From contig NC_016024.1 of the NCBI RefSeq assembly GCF_000226295.1, forward strand, positions 2,215,501 to 2,279,500: a stretch of 64,000 nucleotides of DNA. Reading direction: 5' to 3'. Of the stretch, positions 33,836 through 43,443 are shown piece after piece. Below the pieces are notes generated by a model. It saw only the letters and a list, made by a program, of their open reading frames with translations. It did not search any database and was not told the origin of the DNA. This DNA is from Chloracidobacterium thermophilum B (GTDB lineage Bacteria; Acidobacteriota; Blastocatellia; Chloracidobacteriales; Chloracidobacteriaceae). Position 1 is the stretch's first letter; each line of letters opens with the position of its first letter. The position numbers and the translations under genes are program-made.

Positions 33836-36076
33836 TCAGCGCCGGTACTGGCGGAGGTTCTCTGCCAGCTTTCGATAATCTTCAGTCTGTGGGTCGAGCT
33901 GAGCCGCGTATTCGGCGGCTTCGGCAGCTTCGTCGTACTTCCGCTCTGAGAAAGCCACCACAGCCAGTTGATAGTAAGCCAATGCCCGTGCCTGATCCTT
34001 CCTGAAGGCATTGTCCCGCAACAGCTTCGCCACCTGTTCCCGCGCCAGGGCGTACTGTTGCCGGTCAATCAGCAAGGTCGCCAAGGTGAGCCGGGGATAC
34101 ACTTCCAGACTTTTCCGGGTTGCCGTGGATAACGCCCACCGTGCTTCCATTTCAGCTTCGTTTGACCGCGCCGCAAACCTGCGTTTGTCGGAAAAGTACT
34201 GTTCAGCGTAGATTTGTGCCAGGCCAGCATGGGCGTAGCTGGCATACTCCGGTTCAGGATCAAGTTCCAGGCAGCGTTTCAGGCTGGCAATGGCTTCTGC
34301 CAGCTTTCTCTGGCGGTACTGCAATACGCCTAAGTTTTGGTAAGCCGGCCCATAGTCCGGGTGGGAGCGCAGCACTCCATAAACGAGGTCTTCTGATTCT
34401 ACGAAGTGTTCCTGCTCAAACAGGATTTCTGCCTTCTCGATGCGCAGTTCGGGGGAGGTCGGACTTACCGCCAGGGCTTCGTCCACCACGTGCAGCGCCG
34501 ACTCATAGTCCCCACTTTCCCGCAACGCACGGGATTGTTCCAGGATGGACACCAATGCTTTGTCAGGCTGCCGGCCCTTTTGACGCGGTGCCGGGGCTCC
34601 ACTGACCGGCTCCGTGCCCGGCTCTGACGAGCTTGTGCTCACGTACGCCAAAAAGACGGCAACAATGACCAGCGTCAACAACACACCCCCTGCTGCGGCC
34701 ACCAGTCCAACAATGAGCCAGATATTGGTCTTTGCCTTGCCAGATGCCGGAACAGAAGCGGGGGAGGCAGACAGCAGCGCCGACGGCAGCGGGGCAGAAG
34801 CCACTGGTGCTACCGGCGGGGGGAGCGAACCCGGTTGTAGGACTGTGGCTGGCGTGGACGGCAAACCCGGTGCTGAACCGGGAGTTGCAGGTGGATAAAA
34901 GCCTGCGCCAGAGTATGGGTGTGGTGTCAGTGGCGGCGAAGATGGCGGGTGCTGCACGACAGTCGGCAGCGGTGCAGGTGAAGCACCAAGGGCGGCCGGC
35001 GAACGGAGTTGTTCGTCACGCGAGGATGGCTGTGCTGTCACTGGCGACGACGCACTGGCGGTTGAAGCCTTTCCTTCCTGCTGCCGGGTTTGGACACTAC
35101 CTGCCCGTGAAGCAGCGACCGCTTGAGCGTTCTCCGCAACCAGTAATGCCTTTTCAAGTTCGGCGGCAAAGGCTCCGGCCGAAGCCGGCCGCTCGGCCGG
35201 CTGGCGTGCCAGTGCCTGCCTCACAACCTCCTCAATAACGGCCGGAACAGTCACTTGGGGAGCGGCGACGGACATCGGACGGGGCGGCTCCGACAGCCGG
35301 GCGACCATCTGGGCCTGCATCGAATCCCCGGCAAAGGCCCGGGCGCCGGTCAGCATTTCGTAGGCGACAAGCGCCAGAGAATACACATCCGAACGGGCGT
35401 CCAGCGGGCTGCCCATCACCTGCTCGGGCGACATGTAGTGCGGCGTCCCGACCACAAAGCCGACCTGGGTCATCGGCACAACGCTTTCCTGTCCGCCAAC
35501 GGCCTTGGCAATCCCAAAGTCCACGACCTTCACCCGGTCGCCTTCCATGACCATGATGTTGTCGGGCTTGAGATCACGGTGAATGACGCCCAAGTGATGG
35601 GCCGCATCCAGAGCCGAAGCCACCTGGCGGATGATGTTCACCACCCGCGCCAGCGGAAGAGGTCCTTCCCGCTGCAGCAGCTTCGTCAGCGACTGTCCCT
35701 GGATGTATTCCATCGCCAGGAACGTCACGCCGGATTCCGTCTGTCCAAAATCGTGGATGACGACGGCGTTCGGATGGTTGATGCTGGCCGCCAGCTTGGC
35801 CTCACGCAAAAAACGGCGTCCGGCATCGGTACCGGCCGCCTCCGGGCGCAGGACTTTCACGGCATCAATCCGCCCCAGGGTGCGATGACGCGCTGCATAG
35901 ACGCTCCCCATGCCGCCTTCGCCCAGCTTGGACAGAATTTCATACCGCCCGGCCAACACCTGCCCAATGAAGGGATCATCCGGGGCAGCCGTCACTGAAA
36001 CCAGAGTTGCGCCATCGTGTGGACAAAACTGGGCATTGTCCGGGTACTCGGTCCCACAGGTTGGGCAGCGTTTCAT
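33836..36076 (-). CDS. membrane-bound Ser/Thr protein kinase with zinc ribbon and TPRs
   Basis: 746 residues. Domains in order: a zinc ribbon (CPTCG ... FCPHDG, residues 4-20), an eukaryote-like kinase (about 42-300; GEGGMGSVYAARH, Lys in DAVKVL, HRDLKPDNIMV, DFGIAKAVGG, MSPEQVMGSPLDARSDVYSL), a long Pro/Ser/Ala-rich linker, one membrane helix (about 450-475) and four to five C-terminal TPRs in the periplasm. All catalytic kinase residues are present. Substrate unknown; the outside TPRs may sense envelope state. The zinc ribbon at the front is a common acidobacterial/myxobacterial addition. It follows pfkA on the same strand. Confidence 0.93.
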   Translation of the reverse strand: MKRCPTCGTEYPDNAQFCPHDGATLVSVTAAPDDPFIGQVLAGRYEILSKLGEGGMGSVYAARHRTLGRIDAVKVLRPEAAGTDAGRRFLREAKLAASINHPNAVVIHDFGQTESGVTFLAMEYIQGQSLTKLLQREGPLPLARVVNIIRQVASALDAAHHLGVIHRDLKPDNIMVMEGDRVKVVDFGIAKAVGGQESVVPMTQVGFVVGTPHYMSPEQVMGSPLDARSDVYSLALVAYEMLTGARAFAGDSMQAQMVARLSEPPRPMSVAAPQVTVPAVIEEVVRQALARQPAERPASAGAFAAELEKALLVAENAQAVAASRAGSVQTRQQEGKASTASASSPVTAQPSSRDEQLRSPAALGASPAPLPTVVQHPPSSPPLTPHPYSGAGFYPPATPGSAPGLPSTPATVLQPGSLPPPVAPVASAPLPSALLSASPASVPASGKAKTNIWLIVGLVAAAGGVLLTLVIVAVFLAYVSTSSSEPGTEPVSGAPAPRQKGRQPDKALVSILEQSRALRESGDYESALHVVDEALAVSPTSPELRIEKAEILFEQEHFVESEDLVYGVLRSHPDYGPAYQNLGVLQYRQRKLAEAIASLKRCLELDPEPEYASYAHAGLAQIYAEQYFSDKRRFAARSNEAEMEARWALSTATRKSLEVYPRLTLATLLIDRQQYALAREQVAKLLRDNAFRKDQARALAYYQLAVVAFSERKYDEAAEAAEYAAQLDPQTEDYRKLAENLRQYRR

Positions 36077-36171
36077 CGGTCGTCGGGGCCTCGCCTGAAA
36101 ACATCGTGCTCACGGATGGCACGGGCGCGACACCCGACCACCCGGCTGCATCTACAGATCAGGCACGAAGT

Positions 36172-37212
36172 TTACCCGAAGAAGACACGTGCTGTCTCAT
36201 ACAGTTCATCATCCAGACGTTTGATGCAGGAAACGGCCTGTTCAATCGGCACGGAAACCATACGCATGCCCTGAAGCGCCGCCATACAGCCAAACTCGCT
36301 GGCGCGCACCATGTCCACGGCCTTGACACCCAACCGGGTTGCCAGCAAACGGTCATAAGCCGTCGGCACACCGCCACGCTGCGTGTAGCCCAGCACCGTC
36401 ACCCGCGTTTCGATGCCTGTCAGTTCCTCAATCTTCCGCGCCAGCAGGTGCCCGATGCCTCCCAGGCGGGTGTGCTGAAAGACACGTTCCTTTTCTTCGG
36501 GCGTGAGAAAGTCCTCGTCGGGATGCGGATGGGCATCCTCGGCCACAACGATGATGGAAAAAAACCGCCCCAGCGACTTCCGGTGATTGAGAATCTGGCA
36601 CACCTCGCTGATCCGAAACGGATGCTCCGGGACGAGGATGATGTCGGCGCCGCCAGCAATCCCGGCCCCGGCCGCAATCCATCCGGCATGGCGTCCCATG
36701 ACTTCAACTACCATGACGCGGTCGTGGGATTCCGCCGTGGTGTGCAGCCGGTCAATGGCCTCGGTCGCCACGGACAGCGCTGTATCGAAACCGAAGGTCA
36801 TGTCCGTCCCGCACAGATCGTTGTCAATCGTCTTTGGTACGCCAACAATCGGATACCCATACCGGCGGTGCATCTCCAGCGCAGCGCTGAGGGTGCCTTC
36901 GCCGCCGATAACCACCAGCGCATCGAGTTCGTACTTGCGCCAGTTGGCGCGTATCCGTTCGGCGACCTCGTCAGTTTCCAGGGGATTAACCCGCGACGTG
37001 CCGAGAATCGTCCCGCCCCGGGGCAGGATGCCCGAAATGGAATACCGGGTCAGCGGCTCAACCCTCCCGTGAATGAGACCGTTCCATCCCTGATGAATGC
37101 CCAGCACCCGTATCCCGTACTGCATGGCGCGACGGACAACGGCACGCAGCGCGGCATTGAGTCCGGGGGCATCCCCACCACCGGTCAATACACCCAACGT
37201 ACGAACTTCCAT
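36172..37212 (-). CDS. pfkA: 6-phosphofructokinase, group III type
   Basis: 346 residues. It phosphorylates fructose 6-phosphate in glycolysis. Conserved pieces: GGGDAPGLN (11-19), GGEGT (103-107), the catalytic PKTIDND (126-132, D130), MGRHAGWIA and PEHPF. Gly106 at the site that decides ATP versus PPi use favours ATP, while Lys127 is found in PPi enzymes and in actinobacterial ATP enzymes; so the donor is probably ATP but is not fixed by sequence. Neighbours give no operon. The kinase gene follows 95 bp downstream. Confidence 0.93.
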   Translation of the reverse strand: MEVRTLGVLTGGGDAPGLNAALRAVVRRAMQYGIRVLGIHQGWNGLIHGRVEPLTRYSISGILPRGGTILGTSRVNPLETDEVAERIRANWRKYELDALVVIGGEGTLSAALEMHRRYGYPIVGVPKTIDNDLCGTDMTFGFDTALSVATEAIDRLHTTAESHDRVMVVEVMGRHAGWIAAGAGIAGGADIILVPEHPFRISEVCQILNHRKSLGRFFSIIVVAEDAHPHPDEDFLTPEEKERVFQHTRLGGIGHLLARKIEELTGIETRVTVLGYTQRGGVPTAYDRLLATRLGVKAVDMVRASEFGCMAALQGMRMVSVPIEQAVSCIKRLDDELYETARVFFG

Positions 37213-37426
37213 GACGCTCCCTTTCCCTGTTCATCCCGAAGTTGCCAGGCGCAGAGGACACCCAGGCCGGCATCCCGCCACACACGCCGTCACTATAGCA
37301 AAGCACGAGGGGCATTTCGTTTCACCAGCGTGACATTTCGCACATTTGATCCCATGCCACGGCCGTCCAGGGACGGTCACACACCCGTCGGCAGCCGGTG
37401 CGGCCAACCATTGCCCCACAGCACCA

Positions 37427-38203
37427 TCAGATGCGGCGCAGCGCCTGTTCCCAACGGTGCAGGGTGCTGAGCAGCAACAGCGTGATCGGCGGAAACAGCA
37501 GCCCGTCGTGGATGGCATCAAACACCGGGAACGGCGCGTTTGGACGCCGGTTGACCAGCGTCCCCAGCCAGTACCCCATCACCAGCGCCGAAGCGTAACC
37601 GGCCAGAAGCAGACCAACGACGGCACTGCGGCTGAAGGGCTGCGCCGGGACGGAGGGCGCAGTCACGGAAAGCAGGGTCTGCCGGTAGGTGTAATGCTCC
37701 AGCATCACCCACAGCCGCCGTCCCAGAAACCACAGACTGAACAGGCACGCACCCCACAGGATGAGTCGTACAAAAAGATCATCCGGCCCCAACAGCAGGG
37801 AGGGCTGAACGGCCGTGGCCGCCAGCGTGGAAAACCAGCCCACGACGACAAACAGCACGGCTTCCGCCCGAAACGCAGCCTCCCGGCGCTCGGCTTCGAG
37901 CATGTCATTGATGATGCTTTCGATGCGAATCTTGTAGGCCCGCGCCCGCGCCGCCCGCCGCCGCCGGCTTTCACGCGGATGTGGCGGAGGCGGCGCCACC
38001 GACTCGCCCCGGTCATACCGCGCCCGCAACTCCGGGTTGCCCAGCACCCGGTAGGCCGCCGTGATGTCCGCAAAGCGCGCGGCCGCATCCGGCAACTGGC
38101 TTACGTCGGGATGATACAACCGCGCCAGCCGGCGAAAAGCAGACCGGATTTCATCCGGCGAAGCCTCACGGGACACGCCCAGGGTTGCGTAGAAGTCCCC
38201 CAT
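37427..38203 (-). CDS. J-domain membrane protein
   Basis: 258 residues from the ATG at 38203. Residues 3-68 are a DnaJ J-domain with HPD at 31-33 ([11 protein letters not shown]). It has no Gly/Phe region, zinc fingers or C-terminal DnaJ domain. After a basic stretch (about 85-125) come three to four membrane helices (for example [17 protein letters not shown] and [15 protein letters not shown]). It probably recruits DnaK to the membrane. Start choice: the in-frame upstream part to 38338 shows no coding features. Lone gene. Confidence 0.82.
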   Translation of the reverse strand: MGDFYATLGVSREASPDEIRSAFRRLARLYHPDVSQLPDAAARFADITAAYRVLGNPELRARYDRGESVAPPPPHPRESRRRRAARARAYKIRIESIINDMLEAERREAAFRAEAVLFVVVGWFSTLAATAVQPSLLLGPDDLFVRLILWGACLFSLWFLGRRLWVMLEHYTYRQTLLSVTAPSVPAQPFSRSAVVGLLLAGYASALVMGYWLGTLVNRRPNAPFPVFDAIHDGLLFPPITLLLLSTLHRWEQALRRI

Positions 38204-38423
38204 AACGCCACATGCGAGCCACAGGTGAATTTTGGGTTCGATACGGGCGAATCCTAGCGCAACCGGATGGCATCGGCCGACAGCTTTGCACCTGGCACGC
38301 ATCACGGTTTTCCACCCGGCCGTTTCGCCTTTTTCCAACCATCCAGTACACTGAAGATGTACCCGTCACCGGCCCTTACGCCTGCCGGACGCCAAAACCC
38401 ATTATCCGGGGAGAACCTGCCCT

Positions 38424-39215
38424 ATGTCTCTGCCTGATGCCCGAACGGCTGTGTGTGAGCACCTGGCCGGACGGTTGTCGTCTGCAACGCTGTTCCGCAG
38501 CCTTATGGCGCATCCCGACTGGCACGTGCCGGTGTACGCCAGCTCCGAGGGTGAAGCGGCCGTGATGACCTTTGTGGATGCCGCCGGAGCGCGCTGGGTC
38601 AAGGTGTTTACCGACCTGGCTGCCGTCGAAGCCTGGGCTGAACAGGGCGGTGGGGTTCCCGGTCAACAGTGCGTCGTCACGGACGGTGCCAACCTCTTTG
38701 GCGCTCTTGAGGACACCCTGGCCGGTGTCGAAATCAATCCCGGCTTGCCTGAAGGCGTTCACTACCAGCAGCAGCATCTCCCGCTCCTGCGCCAGTGGGC
38801 CCGGATTGTGGAACTCGAAAGCGCCCTGGAAACGATTGACACGGGAGAGACCCCCATCGGGTTGCTGCGCGACTATGATGCTTATGTGATTGTCCTGAAG
38901 CGAACCGGCCCCGACACCGCCCAGTTGGTGCTGGCCCCTGACGCCGACGGCCGTCTGCTTGCCGCCGTCTTCACCGCCGAGGACACCCTGGCGGCGTTCT
39001 TTGACCAGGTGCTCGCTACGGCCGACTTTGAGCCAATTCCGGTACGGGTCAACGGCAGGCAACTTTTCGGACAACTCCAGGCACTGAACCTTGACGGACT
39101 GGTGTTCAACTGCAGCGGCCCGATACCACCCCGCGCCTTTGGCAGACGGCTGGCGGACTATGTTCTCACACCGGACAACGGACCCGCCCGCCAGTCACAA
39201 CCAGGTGACCACTAG
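38424..39215 (+). CDS. SseB-like protein
   Basis: 263 residues without signal peptide. Residues 30-110 match the N-terminal SseB domain pattern: WHVPVYASSEG, then WVKVFTDLAAVEAWAE and GANLFGALEDTLAGVEINPG. A second copy of a similar fold may occupy 130-240 (AAVFTAEDTLAAFFDQVLA). In enterobacteria SseB was named for a type III-linked phenotype, but most SseB-domain proteins are of unknown function. GGGGAGAA precedes the start. It ends overlapping the convergent ROK gene by four bases. Confidence 0.6.
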   Translation: MSLPDARTAVCEHLAGRLSSATLFRSLMAHPDWHVPVYASSEGEAAVMTFVDAAGARWVKVFTDLAAVEAWAEQGGGVPGQQCVVTDGANLFGALEDTLAGVEINPGLPEGVHYQQQHLPLLRQWARIVELESALETIDTGETPIGLLRDYDAYVIVLKRTGPDTAQLVLAPDADGRLLAAVFTAEDTLAAFFDQVLATADFEPIPVRVNGRQLFGQLQALNLDGLVFNCSGPIPPRAFGRRLADYVLTPDNGPARQSQPGDH

Positions 39216-40168
39216 GCTGCCGTGGACAACGCCTCCTGACGGGCGGCTTGGGCAGCCCCCACCGCCGCGCCCACCGTGGCCGGCAGCAAACGACACACGG
39301 CCAGCGCCGAAGGTGCTGTCCGGCGCTCGACTTCCGCACGGATTGGAGCCAGCAGAACCTCGCCAGCGGAAACCAGGTCGCCCCCAATGATGAGCAGCTC
39401 AGGATTGAGCAGGTTGATAAGGCGTGCTGCCGCTATGCCCAGGTGAACTCCGGCGCGGGCAATGATGACCTGTGCCAGCTCATCCCCCAAGCGTGCCATG
39501 GTGAGCAGGTCCTCAAGGCCAATTTCCCGGTCCCGTGGGATGCCGCGCCGGGAGAGCGAAGAAGTACGATCACGGTACATCCGCTCTTTGGCCCGCCGAA
39601 TCAGCCCTTCGCTGCCGACCCGTTCCTGCAGGGTGAGGTCGCCGTCCACGTCCACCGAATCGTAACCAATGGCACCGGCAATCCCCGTTGCTCCTGTCCA
39701 GAGCTGCCCGGCGTGGAGCATGGCCGCCGAAAGTTCCGGTCCGACTTCAACATAGACCACTGTCTGGCAGCCCTGGGCCACGCCGCACCGGTATTCGCCG
39801 AGCAGAGCGGCTGTCGCCCGCGAGACCAGACGGGCCGTTCCCAGGGCACCGCACGGCCGAAGCTCATCCAGGACCACGGACGACCAGAGCGTGTTCGATT
39901 CGCACCGGTCGGTCGCCCGGTTGAGATTGCCCGGCAACGCCAGTCCGACACCGCCAAACAACGCCGGATCGGACTCAGTCGCCGCCAGTTCGGCGACAAG
40001 GGCACGCACGGCAGCCACAGCTTCCGCTGGCGCATGCCCGGTCAGCGGTCGCTGACGCTGCGTGATGACTTCCCCGCTCGCTTCACAGACAATGCCCCGG
40101 AGAAACGTGGCCGCGCACTCTATCCCAATCCACAAGCGCCCGTCTGTCGCGTCTGATGTGTGTACCAT
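39212..40168 (-). CDS. degenerate ROK-family protein (probably not an active sugar kinase)
   Basis: 318 residues from the ATG at 40168. The overall fold is ROK/glucokinase-like (GVGLALPGNLNRATD, GVHLGIAAARLINLLNPELL and IIGGDLVSAGEVLL), but the functional spots are altered. The phosphate loop DxGGT reads ECAAT (17-21), the catalytic Asp of ENDANAAALGE is Arg117 in SRATAALLGE, and the CxCGxxGC zinc motif near residue 190 is replaced by LTLQERVGSEG. The gene is intact and of normal length, so it probably has a non-catalytic sensor or regulatory role. It is divergent from the VWFA gene and has no sugar genes nearby. Confidence 0.75.
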   Translation of the reverse strand: MVHTSDATDGRLWIGIECAATFLRGIVCEASGEVITQRQRPLTGHAPAEAVAAVRALVAELAATESDPALFGGVGLALPGNLNRATDRCESNTLWSSVVLDELRPCGALGTARLVSRATAALLGEYRCGVAQGCQTVVYVEVGPELSAAMLHAGQLWTGATGIAGAIGYDSVDVDGDLTLQERVGSEGLIRRAKERMYRDRTSSLSRRGIPRDREIGLEDLLTMARLGDELAQVIIARAGVHLGIAAARLINLLNPELLIIGGDLVSAGEVLLAPIRAEVERRTAPSALAVCRLLPATVGAAVGAAQAARQEALSTAA

Positions 40169-40306
40169 GGTGCTAGTATTGCCTACGCCAAAAGGAGTTG
40201 GGGACATCCGACGCGGCACGTGCCGACATCGGATACCCAGCATAGCAAACGGCCGGGCCGGCCACATCAATCCCGAAAGTCCACACCGACCTTGGAATCC
40301 CTGCCT

Positions 40307-41296
40307 GTGAGACTGTCAAACCGCCTGACGCTATGCTCCGGCATCCGGCCGGAAAGGCTGCCCCGGCGCGCATTCCTGCTGCGGGCTGGCCTGGGGTTGC
40401 TGTGCGGACTGGGGCTGGGCCGGGATGCCTGCCAGCCTGTCTGGGGGCAATCCGGGCGGGTTGGAGACAGCCCAGTACCGTACCTCTCGCTCACAGTCAT
40501 CGCCCAGGTGCCCACACCGGAAGCCCCGCCGACCCGCCTGACAACAACCGATCTGACCCTGTATGACGCCGGGGTGGAGCAGGTCATCGAAAGCATCGAG
40601 CCGGATCCATCGGCGGCCACAATCGTCTTTCTGGCCGATAACTCGGCCACGTTTCAGGTCGAAGTCGGCGATATGGAGCAGAAGGCACGTTCGCTCATCC
40701 GGGAACTCTTTACCGGCGACCGGCTGATGCTTGTCGGCTACGCCAAAGCGCCGGAAATCCTGTGCGATCTGACGGACGACGCAGCGCAGCTCGTTGCCGG
40801 GGCCAAGCTCTTCCGCAAAAGCTCCGTACCACACCTTTACGATGCGCTTCTGGCTGTAACCGAAGATGTCTTCCGCCCGGCGACGACCGTCAGCAAGCGC
40901 GTCATTGTCCTGCTGTCAGACGGCTACGACGAAAGCTCCCAAACCTCATTTGACGCGGCGCTGGCAGCGCTCCAGTCGGCAGACGTGGTGGTGTATGCCC
41001 TCCAGGCACCAGACCGGACGTACGGTGCGCCCCGCGCCAAACGGCTCGGCCCCAAGCCGGCCGAAGCCCTCCGGCGGCTGACCGAGGAGACGGGCGGGCG
41101 CAGCTTCAAGCTGGACGAAACCCAGGCAGCGGCGGTGCTGACCGATGAAGTACGGCGGCGCTGGTTTCGCCTGCGCTACCGTCCGCAAGGCGTGAACAGC
41201 ACCACGGCCCGGCGGCTGTTCCTGGTGGCAGCCAGTGAGCAGGTGGTGCTGCGCACCAAGAAGAGCCAACCGCCGGCATCCACAATCCTGAAATAA
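40307..41296 (+). CDS. Tat-exported VWFA-related domain protein
   Basis: 329 residues from a GTG at 40307, which places a twin-arginine signal at once (PRRAFLLRAGLGLLCGLGLG); a longer frame back to 40160 is possible. The mature part has a von Willebrand A fold (about 95-280) with a metal-site variant DNSATF in place of DxSxS, and LLSDGYDESS. Such VWFA-related proteins are abundant in acidobacteria and are thought to bind proteins or surfaces. The family name is from acidobacterial genome annotation; a role is not known. The dnaK promoter lies just downstream. Confidence 0.75.
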   Translation: MRLSNRLTLCSGIRPERLPRRAFLLRAGLGLLCGLGLGRDACQPVWGQSGRVGDSPVPYLSLTVIAQVPTPEAPPTRLTTTDLTLYDAGVEQVIESIEPDPSAATIVFLADNSATFQVEVGDMEQKARSLIRELFTGDRLMLVGYAKAPEILCDLTDDAAQLVAGAKLFRKSSVPHLYDALLAVTEDVFRPATTVSKRVIVLLSDGYDESSQTSFDAALAALQSADVVVYALQAPDRTYGAPRAKRLGPKPAEALRRLTEETGGRSFKLDETQAAAVLTDEVRRRWFRLRYRPQGVNSTTARRLFLVAASEQVVLRTKKSQPPASTILK

Positions 41297-41302
41297 GAAA
41301 AA

Positions 41303-41332
41303 GTTGACAACACCACACTCAAATCTTATAGT
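41303..41332 (+). promoter_or_regulatory. dnaK promoter with overlapping HAIR-like HspR operator
   Basis: TTGACA (41304-41309), exactly 17 bp, TATAGT (41327-41332): a near-perfect sigma70 promoter. Overlapping the -35 box is GTTGACA-N7-ACTCAAA (41303-41323), which follows the HAIR consensus CTTGAGT-N7-ACTCAAG with the core TTGA and TCAA at the right distance. hspR is the third gene of the operon, so autoregulation is likely. Confidence 0.8.
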
Positions 41333-41437
41333 TCTGTACAGGACACGTCCAACGCCGGCCGGTGAGCGTCACAGCGCCCTCCAGCGGCGTTTGGTGAGCC
41401 TGATTTCAACGATTGTGTGGAGTGCAACAGGAAAGCC

Positions 41438-43339
41438 ATGGGCAAAATCATAGGCATCGACTTGGGAACGACCAACTCAGTGGTCGCCGTGATGGAAGGC
41501 GGCGAGCCGGTCGTTATCACAAACTCTGAAGGGTCACGGACGACACCTTCTGTGGTGGCCTTTACCAAAGACGGAAGCCGCCTGGTGGGACAGGTCGCCA
41601 AACGTCAGGCGGTCACCAATCCCGAAAACACGTTTTACTCCGTCAAACGCTTCATCGGCCGGCGTTTCAACGAGGTCAAGGGCGAAATCAAGCAGGTGCC
41701 GTACAAGGTCATTGAAGGCCCGAACGGCGATGTGCGCCTGGTCGGCGGCGGGAAGGAGTGGGCGCCGCCGGAGATTTCCGCCATGGTGTTGCAGAAGCTC
41801 AAAACGGCGGCGGAAGACTACCTGGGGCAGCCCGTCACCGAGGCGGTGATTACCGTCCCGGCGTACTTCAACGATGCTCAGCGTCAGGCCACCAAGGATG
41901 CCGGCAAGATTGCCGGTCTTGAAGTCAAACGCATCGTTAACGAGCCGACGGCAGCGGCGCTGGCCTACGGGCTGGACAAGAAGAAAGACGAAACCATTGC
42001 CGTCTTTGACTTCGGCGGCGGCACGTTCGACATCTCCATTCTCGAAGTCGGCGAAGGCGTAGTCGAAGTCAAGTCCACGAACGGTGACACGCACTTGGGC
42101 GGCGACGACGTGGACGAATGCCTGATCAACTGGATCGTCAGCGAGTTCAAGAAAGACCAGGGCATTGATTTGACGACCGACAAGATGGCGCTCCAGCGGC
42201 TGAAGGAAGCCGCCGAAAAGGCCAAGATTGAGCTGTCGTCGGCGATGGAGACCGAAATCAACCTGCCCTTCATCACGGCGGACGCCTCCGGGCCCAAGCA
42301 CCTGGTGATGAAGCTGACGCGGGCGAAGTTCGAGCAACTCGTTGACCATATTCTCCAGAAGACGCTTGAACCCTGCCGCAAGGCGCTCGAAGACGCCGGT
42401 CTGAAGCCCTCCCAAATTGACGAGGTGATTCTGGTCGGCGGTTCGACGCGCATTCCCAAAGTGCAGCAGATGGTCAAGGAGTTCTTCGGCAAGGAGCCGA
42501 ACCGTTCGGTCAACCCGGATGAGGTCGTGGCCATCGGGGCGGCAGTCCAGGCCGGGGTGCTGGCCGGTGATGTCAAGGACCTGCTCCTGCTCGATGTCAC
42601 ACCGCTCAGCCTGGGGATCGAAACGCTTGGCGGCGTCAACACCGTCATGATTCCGCGCAACACGACGATCCCGACGCGCAAGAGCGAAATCTTCTCCACG
42701 GCCAGCGACAACCAGACCTCGGTCGAAATCCACGTTCTCCAGGGTGAGCGTCCCATGGCGCGCGACAACCGGACGCTCGGCATGTTCCGTCTCGTGGACA
42801 TCCCACCGGCGCCGCGTGGCGTGCCGCAGATCGAAGTCACCTTCGACATTGACGCCAACGGCATCGTCAACGTCACAGCCAAAGACCTTGGGACGGGCCG
42901 CGAACAGAAGATTACCGTCACCTCCGGTTCGGGTCTGAGCAAGGAAGACATTGACCGCATGGTGCGCGAAGCCGAAGCCAACGCCGCCAAGGACCGCGAG
43001 CTGCGTGAACGCATTGAAGCCAAGAACAAGCTCGACTCCCTGATCTACTCCACCGAGAAGCTTATTGCCGAAAACCGCGAGAAGATCGCAGCGGCGACGC
43101 TCTCCGAAATCGAGGGGGTTCTGTCCGAGGCCAAATCGAAGCTCGAAACTGCATCGCTTTCCGAACTCAACAGCCTGTACGACCGCCTGACCAAAGCGAC
43201 GTACAAGGTTTCGGAAGCTATGTACAAGGATGTGGCCGGTAGCCGTGCGGCCGGTGCTGGCACCAGCGGGACGGAATCCGGCAAGGGCGATGACAACGTG
43301 ATTGACGCGGAATACGTGGACGTGGATGACAAACGCTAG
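41438..43339 (+). CDS. dnaK: chaperone protein DnaK (Hsp70)
   Basis: 633 residues from ATG 41438 (AGGA upstream; the in-frame ATG at 41417 adds seven residues not found in DnaK). The ATPase domain (about 1-380) shows [34 protein letters not shown] and [14 protein letters not shown]; the peptide-binding domain follows ([18 protein letters not shown]) with a helical lid to about 600 and the tail ending in EYVDVDD. It refolds and protects proteins under stress with a J-protein. Heads the dnaK-cbpA-hspR-crtI unit; grpE is not adjacent. Confidence 0.98.
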   Translation: MGKIIGIDLGTTNSVVAVMEGGEPVVITNSEGSRTTPSVVAFTKDGSRLVGQVAKRQAVTNPENTFYSVKRFIGRRFNEVKGEIKQVPYKVIEGPNGDVRLVGGGKEWAPPEISAMVLQKLKTAAEDYLGQPVTEAVITVPAYFNDAQRQATKDAGKIAGLEVKRIVNEPTAAALAYGLDKKKDETIAVFDFGGGTFDISILEVGEGVVEVKSTNGDTHLGGDDVDECLINWIVSEFKKDQGIDLTTDKMALQRLKEAAEKAKIELSSAMETEINLPFITADASGPKHLVMKLTRAKFEQLVDHILQKTLEPCRKALEDAGLKPSQIDEVILVGGSTRIPKVQQMVKEFFGKEPNRSVNPDEVVAIGAAVQAGVLAGDVKDLLLLDVTPLSLGIETLGGVNTVMIPRNTTIPTRKSEIFSTASDNQTSVEIHVLQGERPMARDNRTLGMFRLVDIPPAPRGVPQIEVTFDIDANGIVNVTAKDLGTGREQKITVTSGSGLSKEDIDRMVREAEANAAKDRELRERIEAKNKLDSLIYSTEKLIAENREKIAAATLSEIEGVLSEAKSKLETASLSELNSLYDRLTKATYKVSEAMYKDVAGSRAAGAGTSGTESGKGDDNVIDAEYVDVDDKR

Positions 43340-43443
43340 GGACCTGCACGCCGGGGCTATCTCCTTGTGCCAGAACGGGCATAGGGGACGTGATGGCTCC
43401 GGCGTAACGGCCCGGTTCTTCACATGTGGTCACGGAGGCGACC

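Noticed and set aside
36172-37212. Calling the phosphofructokinase PPi-dependent
   Set aside because: Lys127 alone is not decisive; Gly106 in GGEGT points to ATP use.
42001-42062. CIRCE element or HrcA control for dnaK
   Set aside because: No TTAGCACTC-N9-GAGTGCTAA palindrome was found before dnaK; the site there fits HAIR instead.
41534-43423. Long open frame of 629 codons antisense to dnaK
   Set aside because: It mirrors dnaK codons; antisense frames on dnaK are a known false gene call.
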